Shown here: positions 13,260-23,035 of the stretch, one piece after another
Layout: each line of letters begins with the position of its first letter
How positions within the stretch are numbered: position 1 is the first letter of the stretch
DNA from: Pseudomonas japonica
Lineage (GTDB): Bacteria > Pseudomonadota > Gammaproteobacteria > Pseudomonadales > Pseudomonadaceae
Reading direction: 5' to 3'
Length of the DNA stretch: 64,000 bases
Assembly: GCF_013522925.1 (NCBI RefSeq)
Contig: NZ_JAAMQU010000001.1
Coordinates: 434,001 to 498,000 of the forward strand
Translations under genes and position numbers: made by a program
Notes under the pieces: model-generated
Told to the model about the DNA's origin: nothing
Database searches by the model: none
What the model saw: only the letters and a program-made list of their open reading frames with translations

Positions 13260-14051
13260 TTAAACCGCCGCAGCGGTACGAGCCTTGCGGCGTTGACGGC
13301 GAACCAATTCATTGGCCAGCTCGAGATAGGCCAGAGCGCCTCGCGACTGTTTGTCGTAAGCGAGCGCCGGCATGCCGAAGCTCGGTGCTTCAGCGAGGCG
13401 GATATTGCGTGGGATGACCGTATCGTAAAGCTGCTCGCCGAAATGCGCTTTCAACTGGGCAGAAACATCGTTGATCAAACTCAACCGCGGATCGTACATG
13501 GTTCGCAGCAAGCCTTCGATCTTGAGCTCAGGGTTGATAGCGGCGCCGATACGCTTGATGTTATCCACAAGGTCGCTGAGCCCCTCAAGCGCGAAATATT
13601 CGCACTGCATGGGGATAACTACTCCATCTGCCGCTACCAGTGCGTTCAAGGTAAGCATCGATAGCGAGGGCGGGCAGTCGATCAGAATGAAATCGTAGTT
13701 TTCACGGATCGGCGCCAGCGCGTTTCGCAGGCGGCTTTCCTTCATCTGCATTTCGAGCAGCACGACTTCAGCGGCGGTAAGGTCTCTGTTGGCAGGCAGC
13801 AGCTGATAGCCGCCGTGCTCGGAGAAGTGCATGGCTTCGCTGAGATCGCATTCTCCGATCAACAGATCATAGACCGAACGCTCGAGCGCATGCTTATCCA
13901 CACCGCTGCCCATCGTGGCATTACCTTGCGGGTCGAGGTCGATCAACAGCACCCGCCGCTTGGTAGCGACCAGTGAGGCCGCGAGGTTGATGCAGGTCGT
14001 GGTTTTACCGACCCCGCCTTTCTGGTTCGCGATCGCGAATACCTTAGCCAT
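13260..14051 (-). CDS. parA: Chromosome-partitioning ATPase ParA (Soj)
   Basis: A Walker-type ATPase that acts with ParB in origin segregation. The 263-residue protein starts MAKVFAIANQ and has the deviant Walker A KGGVGKTT at 11-18, with the signature lysine, and the Walker B region FILIDCPPSLS. It follows rsmG at 18 bp, so the cluster rsmG-parA-parB is probably one transcript. Two perfect DnaA boxes lie in the gene (13561-13569, 13894-13902). Confidence 0.97.
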   Translation of the reverse strand: MAKVFAIANQKGGVGKTTTCINLAASLVATKRRVLLIDLDPQGNATMGSGVDKHALERSVYDLLIGECDLSEAMHFSEHGGYQLLPANRDLTAAEVVLLEMQMKESRLRNALAPIRENYDFILIDCPPSLSMLTLNALVAADGVVIPMQCEYFALEGLSDLVDNIKRIGAAINPELKIEGLLRTMYDPRLSLINDVSAQLKAHFGEQLYDTVIPRNIRLAEAPSFGMPALAYDKQSRGALAYLELANELVRRQRRKARTAAAV

Positions 14052-14069
14052 TGTCGCTCGTGTTCCCCG

Positions 14070-14717
14070 TCATGCCTTGCGGCGCAATATCAGTAGATGC
14101 CTTTGGCCCTGGCAACCTGGCACGGCCAAAGCATGCGCGCTATCAATTTCAAAGTCAGCAGGCAATGCTACCAGTTCGTCCGCGGGATGCTGACCTTTCA
14201 TGGCCAACCAGCGGCTTGAGTTATCCCCAAGGTGACGGGTCCAGGTAGCAAAATCCTCGAGGCTGCTAAATGCCCTTGAAACAATCCCGTCGTAGGGAGC
14301 CTCAGGTTTATGAGCCTCCACACGGCTGTGGATGACGTCAAGGTTGGTCAGTTTCAGTTCCAGCTTCACCTGGGTCTGGAAGCGGGTTTTCTTGCCATTG
14401 CTGTCCAGGGTGGTCACGTATTTGTCCGGGTACAGGATGGCCAGCGGAATCCCCGGCATGCCACCTCCGCTGCCTACGTCCAGCCAGCGCGAGCCTGCGC
14501 CGATGTACGAAGCAATGCTCAAACTGTCCAGCAGGTGGCGGGAAACCATTTCGTCAGGATCACGCACCGCCGTCAGGTTGTATGCCTTGTTCCATTTGAT
14601 CAACAGCGCCAGATAGGCCAGCAGCTGATCTTCTTGCTCCAACGTCAGAGCCACGCCCAAGGCACGGGCACCTGTGGACAACTCGTTACGCTGCTGAGGA
14701 GTAATCGAATCGATCAA
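14070..14717 (-). CDS. rsmG: 16S rRNA (guanine527-N7)-methyltransferase
   Basis: RsmG (GidB) methylates G527 of 16S rRNA using SAM. The 215-residue protein has the SAM-binding glycine loop [14 protein letters not shown] (about 78-91) and the N-terminal [15 protein letters not shown] segment. Its start codon overlaps the mnmG stop by 4 bp (ATGA type), so translation is coupled. Confidence 0.96.
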   Translation of the reverse strand: MIDSITPQQRNELSTGARALGVALTLEQEDQLLAYLALLIKWNKAYNLTAVRDPDEMVSRHLLDSLSIASYIGAGSRWLDVGSGGGMPGIPLAILYPDKYVTTLDSNGKKTRFQTQVKLELKLTNLDVIHSRVEAHKPEAPYDGIVSRAFSSLEDFATWTRHLGDNSSRWLAMKGQHPADELVALPADFEIDSAHALAVPGCQGQRHLLILRRKA

Positions 14718-16609
14718 GCACTTTGCTCCACTTGCCGAACAGCACCGCGTTTTTTAAGGTGAATCATCAACAACGAAATGGCCGCCGGCGTCACTCCAGG
14801 AATACGCGAGGCCTGGCCTAACGTTTCCGGGCGTGCCTGGGACAGCTTCGACTGAATTTCCTTCGACAGGCCAGAGATGCCCGGATAGTCGATATCCACA
14901 GGCAAGCGGACATTTTCGCTAGCTCTGAGTTTTTCGATCTCCTCCTGCTGACGATCGATATAACCGGCGTATTTGACCTTGATCTCTACCTGTTCGGCCA
15001 CCTGTGGATCAATTTCGATGGCGCCGGTAAGCGCCGTCAGGCCGGCGTAGTCGATTTCTGGTCGGCTCAGCAGGTTCAAGAGATTGTATTCGTGGGCCAA
15101 TGGCGTTCCGTAGCGTTGAGCCAGAGCGTCGCCGACGGGGGTGGACGGGCGCACCCATGTACTTTTCAGGCGCTGCTCTTCGCGCTCGATCGCCTCCCGC
15201 TTCGTACAGAACGCTGCCCAACGCACATCATCGACCAGGCCCAGACGGCGGCCCGTTTCTGTCAATCGCAGGTCGGCATTGTCTTCGCGAAGGACCAACC
15301 GGTATTCCGCACGGGACGTAAACATCCGATACGGTTCCTGGGTTCCCAAGGTAATCAGGTCATCCACCAATACCCCGATGTACGCTTCATCGCGGCGGGG
15401 GCACCATGCCTCTTGCCCTTTCGCCCGCAACGCAGCGTTCGTTCCCGCCAACAACCCTTGTGCACCAGCCTCTTCGTAACCTGTGGTTCCGTTGATCTGG
15501 CCAGCGAAGAACAGCCCACCGATGGCTTTGGTTTCGAGGCTGTATTTCAGGTCCCGGGGATCGAAGTAGTCGTACTCGATCGCGTAACCAGGACGCATGA
15601 TGTGGGCGTTTTCCATCCCGCGAATGGACCGGACAATCTGCAGTTGTACATCGAATGGCAGAGAGGTGGAGATCCCGTTCGGGTACAGCTCGTGGGTGGT
15701 CAGGCCCTCGGGCTCAATGAATACCTGGTGGCTGTCCTTGTCCGCGAACCTGTGGATCTTGTCTTCGATAGACGGGCAGTACCGCGGGCCCACTCCCTCG
15801 ATCACGCCCGAATACATTGGCGAACGATCAAGGTTTGCCGCGATGATTTCATGGGTTTTGGCATTGGTATGGGTGATCCAGCAGCTCACTTGCCGCGGAT
15901 GCATGTCGGCACTGCCCATGAATGACATGACGGGGATCGGCGTATCGCCTGGCTGCTCGGTCATCACGGAAAAGTCCACAGACTTCCCATCGATACGGGG
16001 CGGGGTGCCGGTTTTCAACCGACCTACACGCAGAGGCAGCTCGCGAAGGCGCTTGGCCAAGGCAATCGAAGGTGGATCACCGGCACGGCCACCTGAGTAG
16101 TTATCAAGCCCGATGTGGATAAGGCCACCCAGGAAGGTCCCGGCCGTCAGTACTACTGCATCGGCCAGAAAACGAAGGCCCATCTGCGTGACAACACCAC
16201 GTACCTCGTCGCCCTCGACAATCAGGTCGTCACACGCCTGCTGAAATATCCACAGGTTCGGCTGGTTTTCCAGAATATCCCGCACAGCTGCCTTGTACAG
16301 AACGCGATCAGCTTGAGCGCGCGTAGCGCGAACTGCAGGCCCTTTGCGATTGTTCAAGACACGGAACTGAATACCGCCTTTGTCGGTAGCCAATGCCATG
16401 GCCCCGCCTAGCGCGTCGATTTCCTTTACCAGATGGCTCTTGCCAATACCGCCGATGGCGGGGTTGCAGCTCATCTGGCCCAGGGTTTCGACGTTGTGAG
16501 TAAGCAATAGCGTGCGAGCGCCCATTCGCGCGGAAGCGAGCGCAGCCTCGGTACCGGCATGGCCTCCGCCGATGACGATCACTTCAAAACGGGAAGGGAA
16601 ATCCACCAC
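14714..16609 (-). CDS. mnmG: tRNA uridine-5-carboxymethylaminomethyl modification enzyme, FAD subunit
   Basis: MnmG (GidA) works with MnmE to modify U34 of certain tRNAs. The 631-residue protein has the FAD-binding [10 protein letters not shown] at 13-22, the GidA signature [12 protein letters not shown], and a C-terminal helical MnmE-binding domain ([16 protein letters not shown]). Length is normal. It is followed by rsmG with a 4-bp overlap. Its upstream region is the DnaA-box cluster described separately. A perfect DnaA box at 16114-16122 is inside the gene. Confidence 0.98.
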   Translation of the reverse strand: MVDFPSRFEVIVIGGGHAGTEAALASARMGARTLLLTHNVETLGQMSCNPAIGGIGKSHLVKEIDALGGAMALATDKGGIQFRVLNNRKGPAVRATRAQADRVLYKAAVRDILENQPNLWIFQQACDDLIVEGDEVRGVVTQMGLRFLADAVVLTAGTFLGGLIHIGLDNYSGGRAGDPPSIALAKRLRELPLRVGRLKTGTPPRIDGKSVDFSVMTEQPGDTPIPVMSFMGSADMHPRQVSCWITHTNAKTHEIIAANLDRSPMYSGVIEGVGPRYCPSIEDKIHRFADKDSHQVFIEPEGLTTHELYPNGISTSLPFDVQLQIVRSIRGMENAHIMRPGYAIEYDYFDPRDLKYSLETKAIGGLFFAGQINGTTGYEEAGAQGLLAGTNAALRAKGQEAWCPRRDEAYIGVLVDDLITLGTQEPYRMFTSRAEYRLVLREDNADLRLTETGRRLGLVDDVRWAAFCTKREAIEREEQRLKSTWVRPSTPVGDALAQRYGTPLAHEYNLLNLLSRPEIDYAGLTALTGAIEIDPQVAEQVEIKVKYAGYIDRQQEEIEKLRASENVRLPVDIDYPGISGLSKEIQSKLSQARPETLGQASRIPGVTPAAISLLMIHLKKRGAVRQVEQSA

Positions 16610-17048
16610 GCACCTCGTGCCTGTTCATATGGGTAATTGGGATAGCTGCGCAGTATAGGGAATTTGCGTGGCTGAATGAAACCGTCTGTGCAAAAAATAG
16701 CCAGCCGAGGATGAATGGTTGTTAACAAAAACATAAAAGAAGAGAGATTTATAAAAGCTTTGTTTTTATGTTTATTCTTAGTAAGGCCCACTTCTGTGGA
16801 TAACCATCCGTAGGCCTTGGCACGCGGAGTTTACAGCCGTGTGGAAAACTGTCGATAGGTACCCCTGGGGGTTTGTGATAAGCCAAGATAAGCTGTGCAT
16901 AACATCGTACTTACCCACAACGGGCTTTTGTGCACGGTTTTCGCCTTGGGTTATGAAGAGCCCTCAGGTAGGGTTTTCCACAGGGCTTATCCGCAGATTG
17001 TGGGCAAAAAAAAGCCGACCCAAAGGCCGGCTTGAAAAAAAAAGAGGG
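16610..17048. other. AT-rich mnmG-mnmE intergenic region with DnaA-box cluster (candidate auxiliary origin element)
   Basis: This 439-bp gap has no convincing gene. It contains an AT-rich stretch at about 16690-16785 (including ttataaaagctttgttttta) and a run of DnaA boxes. Perfect or consensus boxes are TGTGGATAA at 16795-16803 and TGTGCATAA at 16894-16902. One-mismatch boxes are at 16840-16848, 16911-16919, 16974-16982 and 16987-16995. The layout, an unwinding-type AT tract beside several boxes, resembles oriC. The mnmG promoter must also lie here. Confidence 0.7.
17005..17033 (-). terminator. Rho-independent terminator after mnmE
   Basis: A 9-bp stem (17012-17020 with 17025-17033, one G-U pair in RNA) is followed on the minus strand by a run of T. 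It lies 15 bp past the mnmE stop codon and separates that gene from the DnaA-box region. Confidence 0.85.
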
Positions 17049-18419
17049 TTATTTTCCGATACAGAAACTTGTGAAAATCCGTCCAAGCAGGTCATCCGAA
17101 GTAAATGCCCCCGTGATTTCACCCAGGCACTGCTGCGCCAGCCGTAAATCTTCCGCCAGCAGCTCGCCGGCTGCGGCATGAACCAGCTGGTTACGGCCGT
17201 GATCTAGGTACTGTTGCGCCTGACGGAGCGCTTCCAAGTGCCTGCGGCGGGCGCTGAAGCTACCTTCGGCGGTTTGCTCGTAACCCATCACTGCCTTCAG
17301 GTGGTCTCGAAGCAAGCCCAGGCCTGCGCCAGTATCCAATGCGCTCAAGGTTAATGTGGCCTGGCCATCAGCAGCCATATGCAGGCCGGGCTGTTCACCC
17401 GTGAGGTCTGCCTTGTTACGTACGAGGGTGACACGTTCGAGTGATGGCGCTGTGTCCAGGAACTCAGGCCAGAGCGCGTGGGGATCTGCCTCCGAGTCGC
17501 TATTGGCATCCACCACCAAGAGAATGCGATCGGCGTCCTGAATGGCCTTCAGCGCTCGCTCAACCCCTATCTTTTCCACCAGGTCGCCCGTGTTTCTCAG
17601 CCCTGCAGTATCGATGACGTGCAGCGGCATGCCGTCGATGTGAATATGTTCCTTGAGAATATCCCGCGTAGTGCCCGCGATGTCTGTAACGATCGCCGCT
17701 TCGCGTCCCGCCAGAAGATTCAACAGGCTGGACTTGCCAGCGTTGGGGCGCCCTGCAATGACCAAGGTCATGCCATCGCGCACCAGTGCGCCCTGGCTGG
17801 CTTCTGCAAGCACCGTGGCCAGAGAATCGCGAACCGCTTCCAGTTTGGCCAAAACGAGCCCGTCTGCCAGGAAGTCGATTTCTTCCTCGGGAAAGTCTAT
17901 CGCCGCTTCCACATAGATCCGCAGCTGGATCAGAGCTTCGGTAAGTGCCTCCACCCGTTGAGAGAACGCACCCTGTAACGAGCGCACGGCGTTGCGTGCG
18001 GCCTGCTCGGAACTGGCTTCGATCAGATCGGCGATAGCTTCTGCCTGTGCCAGATCCAGCTTGTCGTTCAGAAATGCCCGCTCGCTGAACTCGCCAGGGC
18101 GGGCCAATCGACAGCCCAGGCCTGTACAGCGCCGCAGCAGCATGTCCAGCACAACAGGCCCACCATGGCCGTGCAGTTCAAGTACATCTTCCCCTGTAAA
18201 GGAGTTCGGTCCCTGGAACAGGATCGCCAGGCCCTCATCCACCACCTCGCCCCGCTCGCCATGGAAAGCACCATGATGCGCATAGCGAGGGACAAGCGGC
18301 CGGCGCAGGATCTCGTCCGCGATCCGCTTTGCGTCGGCTCCGGACACACGGACGATGCCTACGCCTCCACGCCCCTGTGCAGTGGCAATGGCTGCGATGG
18401 TGTCTTTAGAAAGGTTCAT
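17049..18419 (-). CDS. mnmE: tRNA modification GTPase MnmE
   Basis: MnmE (TrmE) is the GTPase partner of MnmG in U34 modification of tRNA. The 456-residue protein has the N-terminal folate-binding domain (about 1-120), a G domain with P-loop GRPNAGKSS at 223-231 and DIAGTTRD switch, and the C-terminal CIGK motif whose cysteine is needed for activity. Unusually for the pair, it is separated from mnmG by a 439-bp non-coding block. It is read in the same direction as yidC but a hairpin lies between them. Confidence 0.98.
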   Translation of the reverse strand: MNLSKDTIAAIATAQGRGGVGIVRVSGADAKRIADEILRRPLVPRYAHHGAFHGERGEVVDEGLAILFQGPNSFTGEDVLELHGHGGPVVLDMLLRRCTGLGCRLARPGEFSERAFLNDKLDLAQAEAIADLIEASSEQAARNAVRSLQGAFSQRVEALTEALIQLRIYVEAAIDFPEEEIDFLADGLVLAKLEAVRDSLATVLAEASQGALVRDGMTLVIAGRPNAGKSSLLNLLAGREAAIVTDIAGTTRDILKEHIHIDGMPLHVIDTAGLRNTGDLVEKIGVERALKAIQDADRILLVVDANSDSEADPHALWPEFLDTAPSLERVTLVRNKADLTGEQPGLHMAADGQATLTLSALDTGAGLGLLRDHLKAVMGYEQTAEGSFSARRRHLEALRQAQQYLDHGRNQLVHAAAGELLAEDLRLAQQCLGEITGAFTSDDLLGRIFTSFCIGK

Positions 18420-18441
18420 GAGTTATCCACCGGAAAATGCA

Positions 18442-18465
18442 AAACGCCCCTATCAAGGGGCGTTT
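18442..18465 (-). terminator. Hairpin after yidC (terminator-like)
   Basis: The 9-bp stem AAACGCCCC/GGGGCGTTT (18442-18450 with 18457-18465) is followed on the minus strand by an interrupted T-rich stretch (TTGCATTTT). It lies between yidC and mnmE and probably terminates or attenuates yidC transcripts. Confidence 0.7.
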
Positions 18466-18483
18466 GCGAACGAGTGTAGCGGC

Positions 18484-20163
18484 TTAAGCCGAAGCGTTGG
18501 CGTTTGCTCGCTCAATGCTGCGGGTGATGAACCACTGCTGCAGGATCGACAACGTGTTGTTGGTGATCCAGTACAGCACAAGGCCCGCCGGGAACCACAG
18601 GAAGAAGAAGGTGAAGACAATCGGCATCAGCTTCATGACCTTGGCCTGCATCGGATCCGGTGGCGCCGGGTTCAGCCGTTGCTGAATGAACATGGTGGCG
18701 CCCATGATGATAGGCAGGATGAAGAACGGATCTTTGATGGACAGGTCGGTGATCCAGAACATCCACGGCGCCTGACGCATTTCCACGCTTTCAAGCAGTA
18801 CCCAGTACAGCGCCAGGAATACAGGCATCTGCACCACGATCGGCAAGCAGCCACCAAGCGGGTTGATCTTCTCTTTCTTGTACAGCTCCATCATCGCCTG
18901 GGACATCTTCTGGCGATCGTCGCCAAACTGCTCTTTGAGCGCCGCCAGACGTGGGGCTACCGCTCGCATGCGTGCCATGGACTTGTAGCTGGCCGCTGAC
19001 AGCGGGAAGAACAGCAGCTTGATCAGTACGGTCAGGCAGATGATCGACCAGCCCCAGTTGTTCAGCAAGCTGTGGATATGCTTGAGCAACCAGAAGATAG
19101 GCTGCGCGATGAACCAAAGGAAGCCGTAGTCGACGGTCAGTTCCAGGCCTGGGGACAACTCCTTCAGCTTGTTCTGGATTTTCGGGCCGGCGTACAACGT
19201 GGCGGTCGTTTCGACCTTGGCGCCGGGCGCGACGGTCATGGTCGGGCCAGTGAAGCCAACGATGTAGTTACCCTGGCTGTCCTTGCGGGTCATCACGTTG
19301 TTGCTGTCGCTGCTGGCAGGTACCCATGCGGTAACAAAGTAGTGTTGCAACCAGGCTACCCAGCCGCCCTGGACCGTTTCTTTGAACTGGCCCTTGTCGA
19401 TGTCCTTCATGGGGACTTTCTTGTAGGGCTCCGAGGTTGTCCACAGGGCCGCGCCAAGGTAGGTGGCGGTGCCAGTGGCGGTGCTCGAAGAGGGATCGGA
19501 GCTCGCATCGCGCTTGAGCTGGGCAAACAGGTTGCCCACCCAGGCCTGAGTGCTCTGGTTGTCGATCAGGTAGCTGACCGTGAGGTCATACTCGCCTCGC
19601 TTCAGGCTGAAGCGTTTGATGTAGTTGACGTTGTTCTGGCTGAACAAAAGGTCCACAACCAACTGGTCCTGCCCTTCGGCCAGTTGATAACTGGCACTCG
19701 AGCTGGTGTAGAGCGGACGGCCAGAGGCCTGAACGTCCGGGCCATTGGCTCCGGTCAGGCCGCTTTGGGCCAGATACACGCGCTCACTGCCATTGTCGAA
19801 CAGCTGGAAAGGAATTTCCGGATGATCCTGCCGCCGCGGATACTGGGGCAGTGTGAGTTGCACGATATCCCCGCCCTTCGGATCGATGGCAAGGTCGAGC
19901 ACATCAGTGCGCACCCGGATCAGCTCCTGGCTGGATGCTGCTGGAGCCGTTGCTGCGGCTACTGCCGGTGCATTGGTGTCCGGCACATCGGACGTCGTTG
20001 CGTTGGCGCCAGGTGCTTGCGGTAAATCCGAAGGGATCGCGGCCTGGGTCGCTGCGCTCTGGGTCGGCAGGGCAGCCTGGCCGTAGTCCTGATTCCACTT
20101 CAGGACCAGAACGTAGGCCACGACTGCCAGGGCGCCCATCAGGATCGTACGTTTTATATCCAT
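18484..20163 (-). CDS. yidC: Membrane protein insertase YidC
   Basis: YidC inserts and folds inner-membrane proteins, including the Fo c subunit, with or without SecYEG. The 559-residue protein has an N-terminal membrane helix (about 5-22), a large periplasmic beta-domain with a Pro/Ala-rich linker (about 30-350), and five C-terminal helices with the conserved PIVVQMPVFLALYWVLLESV stretch. Its start is 2 bp from the yidD stop. Length is normal for gamma-proteobacteria. Confidence 0.98.
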   Translation of the reverse strand: MDIKRTILMGALAVVAYVLVLKWNQDYGQAALPTQSAATQAAIPSDLPQAPGANATTSDVPDTNAPAVAAATAPAASSQELIRVRTDVLDLAIDPKGGDIVQLTLPQYPRRQDHPEIPFQLFDNGSERVYLAQSGLTGANGPDVQASGRPLYTSSSASYQLAEGQDQLVVDLLFSQNNVNYIKRFSLKRGEYDLTVSYLIDNQSTQAWVGNLFAQLKRDASSDPSSSTATGTATYLGAALWTTSEPYKKVPMKDIDKGQFKETVQGGWVAWLQHYFVTAWVPASSDSNNVMTRKDSQGNYIVGFTGPTMTVAPGAKVETTATLYAGPKIQNKLKELSPGLELTVDYGFLWFIAQPIFWLLKHIHSLLNNWGWSIICLTVLIKLLFFPLSAASYKSMARMRAVAPRLAALKEQFGDDRQKMSQAMMELYKKEKINPLGGCLPIVVQMPVFLALYWVLLESVEMRQAPWMFWITDLSIKDPFFILPIIMGATMFIQQRLNPAPPDPMQAKVMKLMPIVFTFFFLWFPAGLVLYWITNNTLSILQQWFITRSIERANANASA

Positions 20164-20165
20164 GA

Positions 20166-20411
20166 TTACTCGGCTTTCGAATTATTACGAAGGGTGGACA
20201 CGGACGGGACGGGATCGAAACCGCCAGCATTCCAGGGATGGCAGCGCCCCAGCCGGCGTATGGTCAGCCAGCTCCCACGCCACACGCCGTACTGGCTGAT
20301 GGCTTCATGGGCATAACAGGAGCAACTGGGATAGAAACGGCAATGACTGGCCATCAGGGGACTAATGGCATAGCGGTAAAACTGGATCGGTAGCAGGACC
20401 AGTTTACGCAT
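20166..20411 (-). CDS. yidD: Membrane protein insertion efficiency factor YidD
   Basis: An 81-residue member of the YidD (haemolytic-like, DUF37) family, which lies at the membrane near YidC and aids insertion. The cysteine-rich core [14 protein letters not shown] is diagnostic. The ATG at 20411 ([18 protein letters not shown]) matches the family and overlaps the rnpA end by 8 bp, which suggests translational coupling; longer upstream readings run through rnpA in another frame. Confidence 0.94.
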   Translation of the reverse strand: MRKLVLLPIQFYRYAISPLMASHCRFYPSCSCYAHEAISQYGVWRGSWLTIRRLGRCHPWNAGGFDPVPSVSTLRNNSKAE

Positions 20412-20799
20412 CTTGGCTGTGCTGTTCCTTGGGTTCGGTGTGAGCAGCCGGCCGAGATCGGGCCAGACGCTTCCAAAGCTTGGCGAAATGCAAATGCAGC
20501 TCGGTGTTCTCGAGGTCGCCGAGCCCCTTTCGGGCCACGATGACGATATCCCAGCCAGCCAGTGATTCCTGGTGATGGCGGAACGAGTCACGAATCACAC
20601 GTTTGATACGGTTGCGCTGCACTGACAGCTTGACGCTTTTCTTGCCGATCACCAGCCCGAGGCGTGGATGATCGAGCTGGTTATCCTTGGCAAGGATCAG
20701 GAGATGCTTCCCCGGGACCTTGCCGGTCGGGGAGTCAAAGACTGCCTTGAATTGCTTCGGAACAAGCAGTCGCTTGCTCCGGCTGAAGTCCTGACTCAC
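20404..20799 (-). CDS. rnpA: Ribonuclease P protein component
   Basis: RnpA is the protein subunit of RNase P, which trims tRNA 5' ends. The 131-residue basic protein has the RNR signature [14 protein letters not shown] and an N-terminal [13 protein letters not shown]. It lies 17 bp after rpmH, the usual arrangement. Length is typical for Pseudomonas. Confidence 0.96.
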   Translation of the reverse strand: MSQDFSRSKRLLVPKQFKAVFDSPTGKVPGKHLLILAKDNQLDHPRLGLVIGKKSVKLSVQRNRIKRVIRDSFRHHQESLAGWDIVIVARKGLGDLENTELHLHFAKLWKRLARSRPAAHTEPKEQHSQDA

Positions 20800-20816
20800 C
20801 TACCTGTGCCGGCAAA

Positions 20817-20951
20817 TCAGACAGCCAGACGCTTACGGCCCTTGGCGCGACGACGCGACAGGACGGCGCGGCCGTTCTTGGTGGCCATGCGAGCACGGAA
20901 ACCGTGGGTGCGAGCGCGCTTGATGGTGCTGGGTTGGAAAGTACGTTTCAT
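20817..20951 (-). CDS. rpmH: 50S ribosomal protein L34
   Basis: A 44-residue, highly basic ribosomal protein. The translation starts [19 protein letters not shown] and ends GRKRLAV, the standard L34 sequence. It heads the rpmH-rnpA-yidD-yidC cluster and faces oriC. A near-consensus promoter is about 60 bp upstream. Confidence 0.98.
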
Positions 20952-21009
20952 GGACAGTTACCTGGTTGGTCGGCTGGGCCCCAATGGCCCGGTTTTCAAG
21001 AGACCGGCG

Positions 21010-21038
21010 ATTCTATTGAAAGCACGGGCATAGGTCAA
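21010..21038 (-). promoter_or_regulatory. Sigma70-type promoter of rpmH
   Basis: On the minus strand TTGACC (21033-21038), 17 bp and TAGAAT (21010-21015), about 60 bp upstream of the rpmH ATG. Spacing and both hexamers are close to consensus. Confidence 0.75.
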
Positions 21039-21509
21039 TTTCCGACCAGCTTTTCCTTACATATGGTTACAGGGTCGCTTGCGTCAGAACGAAGGCAGGA
21101 AACAGAAATAAAAAGAAGGACGTATAAAAAGCTTTTCTGTAGAGCTTATAAAGCTTGAGGAAGCCGTTCCTTGTGGATAACCTTATTTCGGCCAATAGAT
21201 TAGGGCTCTCCAAGGCCGGCAAAGGTTGTCCACAAGCAGCGCGCATCTTGTTCAGTCTGTGGATAAAACCTGTGCACAGAATTGCCAGATATCCACAGCC
21301 AGGTTATCAACAGGGTTTGAACCCCACTAACCCACTGGGCTCAGGCTACGTTTTCCACAGGGCTCTTGCAGATCTTTTTTCGCACGTTTTTCCGCCCATT
21401 CAAGCTTGATGTCCTCCGCTGAGCGGCAGGTGTGGATAACTAACTCGGCGCTAGGTACAATGGCCGACGCTTTTTTGCCCTTCGGGCTTATCTATCTCTG
21501 GGGATTCCT
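21039..21509. other. oriC: Chromosomal replication origin oriC
   Basis: The rpmH-dnaA gap has no gene and carries the classical Pseudomonas origin. Perfect DnaA boxes (TGTGGATAA) lie at 21172-21180, 21258-21266 and 21431-21439. One-mismatch boxes are at 21226-21234, 21289-21297, 21304-21312 and 21351-21359. An AT-rich stretch with repeated ataaaaagc/ataaagc motifs (about 21105-21160) is the likely unwinding element. GATC sites are sparse, in line with a lineage lacking SeqA/Dam control (known for Pseudomonas). The exact functional borders cannot be set from sequence. Confidence 0.92.
21431..21461 (+). promoter_or_regulatory. dnaA promoter region with overlapping DnaA box
   Basis: TACAAT (21456-21461) is a good -10 about 50 bp upstream of the dnaA GTG start. 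The position of its -35 falls within the perfect DnaA box at 21431-21439. This layout suggests repression of dnaA by DnaA itself; no other strong -10 was seen nearby. Confidence 0.5.
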
Positions 21510-22994
21510 GTGTCAGTGGAAATCTGGCAGCAGTGCGTGGAATTGCTCCGCGAGGAACTGCCTGCTCAACTGTTCAATACCTGGATACGTCCGCTCCAGG
21601 CGGAAGCGGAAGGTGACGAGTTGCGCATCTATGCGCCTAACCGCTTCGTCCTGGATTGGGTCAATGAGAAATACCTGGGTCGCTTGCTCGAGTTGATGGC
21701 TGAACGCGGCGAGGGTTCTGTGCCTGCCCTTTCGCTGCTGATCGGTAGCCGTCGCAGTTCTGCTCCGCGCACTGCTGCCAATGCGCCCATGCCAGCTGCC
21801 TCCATGCCAGCGCCTGCGCCAGCCTCCGTTCAGCCCGCGGCTCCGGCGCCGATACCGGCTGCGCCGAAGGGCGCCGACCCGGAGCCATCGCGGGATAGCT
21901 TCGATCCAATGACTGCCCCGACCACTGCGCGAAGCGAAACGCGCAGTGTTCAGGTTGAAGGCGCGCTCAAGCACACCAGTTACCTCAACCGTACCTTTAC
22001 TTTCGAAAATTTCGTGGAAGGCAAATCGAACCAGTTGGCTCGAGCAGCGGCATGGCAAGTTGCGGATAATCCCAAGCATGGGTACAACCCACTGTTCCTT
22101 TATGGTGGGGTTGGCCTGGGTAAAACCCACCTCATGCATGCTGTGGGTAACCATTTGCTCAAGAAAAATCCAAATGCCAAGGTGGTGTACCTGCATTCGG
22201 AGCGATTCGTCGCTGACATGGTCAAGGCCTTGCAGCTGAACGCTATCAACGAGTTCAAGCGCTTTTATCGGTCGGTGGACGCGCTGCTCATCGATGACAT
22301 TCAGTTTTTCGCACGCAAGGAACGGTCCCAGGAAGAGTTCTTCCATACCTTCAACGCCCTGCTCGAGGGTGGCCAGCAGGTCATCCTTACCAGCGATCGT
22401 TACCCGAAGGAAATCGAGGGCCTCGAGGAGCGCTTGAAATCGCGCTTTGGCTGGGGGCTGACGGTTGCCGTCGAACCTCCGGAGCTCGAGACAAGGGTTG
22501 CGATTCTCATGAAGAAAGCTGATCAGGCGAAGGTGGAATTGCCCCACGACGCCGCATTCTTCATCGCTCAACGAATCCGCTCCAATGTGCGCGAACTCGA
22601 AGGCGCCCTTAAGCGGGTGATTGCCCATGCGCATTTCATGGGGCGCGACATCACGATCGAGTTGATCCGCGAGTCCTTGAAGGACCTTCTTGCACTGCAG
22701 GACAAATTGGTCAGTGTGGATAACATTCAGCGCACAGTAGCCGAGTACTACAAGATCAAGATCTCCGATCTCCTTTCCAAGCGTCGCTCGCGATCCGTCG
22801 CCAGACCTCGCCAGGTCGCGATGGCTCTATCCAAGGAACTGACCAATCACAGCTTGCCTGAGATCGGCGATGTGTTCGGTGGGCGCGATCATACGACGGT
22901 CTTGCATGCCTGCAGAAAGATCAACGAATTGAAAGAATCTGACGCGGATATTCGCGAGGATTACAAGAACCTGCTCCGTACGCTTACCACTTGA
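21510..22994 (+). CDS. dnaA: Chromosomal replication initiator protein DnaA
   Basis: DnaA binds the DnaA boxes and melts oriC. The 494-residue protein has domain I (about 1-80), a Pro/Ala-rich linker domain II (about 81-150), an AAA+ domain with Walker A GGVGLGKT at 199-206 and Walker B LLIDDIQF, and domain IV with the DNA-binding signature [15 protein letters not shown] near the C-terminus. The start codon is GTG at 21510, giving MSVEIWQQC as in relatives. It is first in dnaA-dnaN-recF-gyrB. A perfect DnaA box lies within the coding region at 22715-22723. Confidence 0.99.
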   Translation: MSVEIWQQCVELLREELPAQLFNTWIRPLQAEAEGDELRIYAPNRFVLDWVNEKYLGRLLELMAERGEGSVPALSLLIGSRRSSAPRTAANAPMPAASMPAPAPASVQPAAPAPIPAAPKGADPEPSRDSFDPMTAPTTARSETRSVQVEGALKHTSYLNRTFTFENFVEGKSNQLARAAAWQVADNPKHGYNPLFLYGGVGLGKTHLMHAVGNHLLKKNPNAKVVYLHSERFVADMVKALQLNAINEFKRFYRSVDALLIDDIQFFARKERSQEEFFHTFNALLEGGQQVILTSDRYPKEIEGLEERLKSRFGWGLTVAVEPPELETRVAILMKKADQAKVELPHDAAFFIAQRIRSNVRELEGALKRVIAHAHFMGRDITIELIRESLKDLLALQDKLVSVDNIQRTVAEYYKIKISDLLSKRRSRSVARPRQVAMALSKELTNHSLPEIGDVFGGRDHTTVLHACRKINELKESDADIREDYKNLLRTLTT

Positions 22995-23035
22995 CGCTTA
23001 CGTAGCTGCCACGAAAAAGGCCAGGAACTGACGCC

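Noticed and set aside
16579-16791. A 70-codon minus-strand frame at the mnmG start region
   Set aside because: It runs through the AT-rich tract and out of frame into mnmG, with no ribosome site or family match.
20952-21509. A protein-coding gene on the plus strand in the rpmH-dnaA gap
   Set aside because: Short open frames exist but their translations are low-complexity, cross DnaA boxes and match nothing. The gap is oriC.
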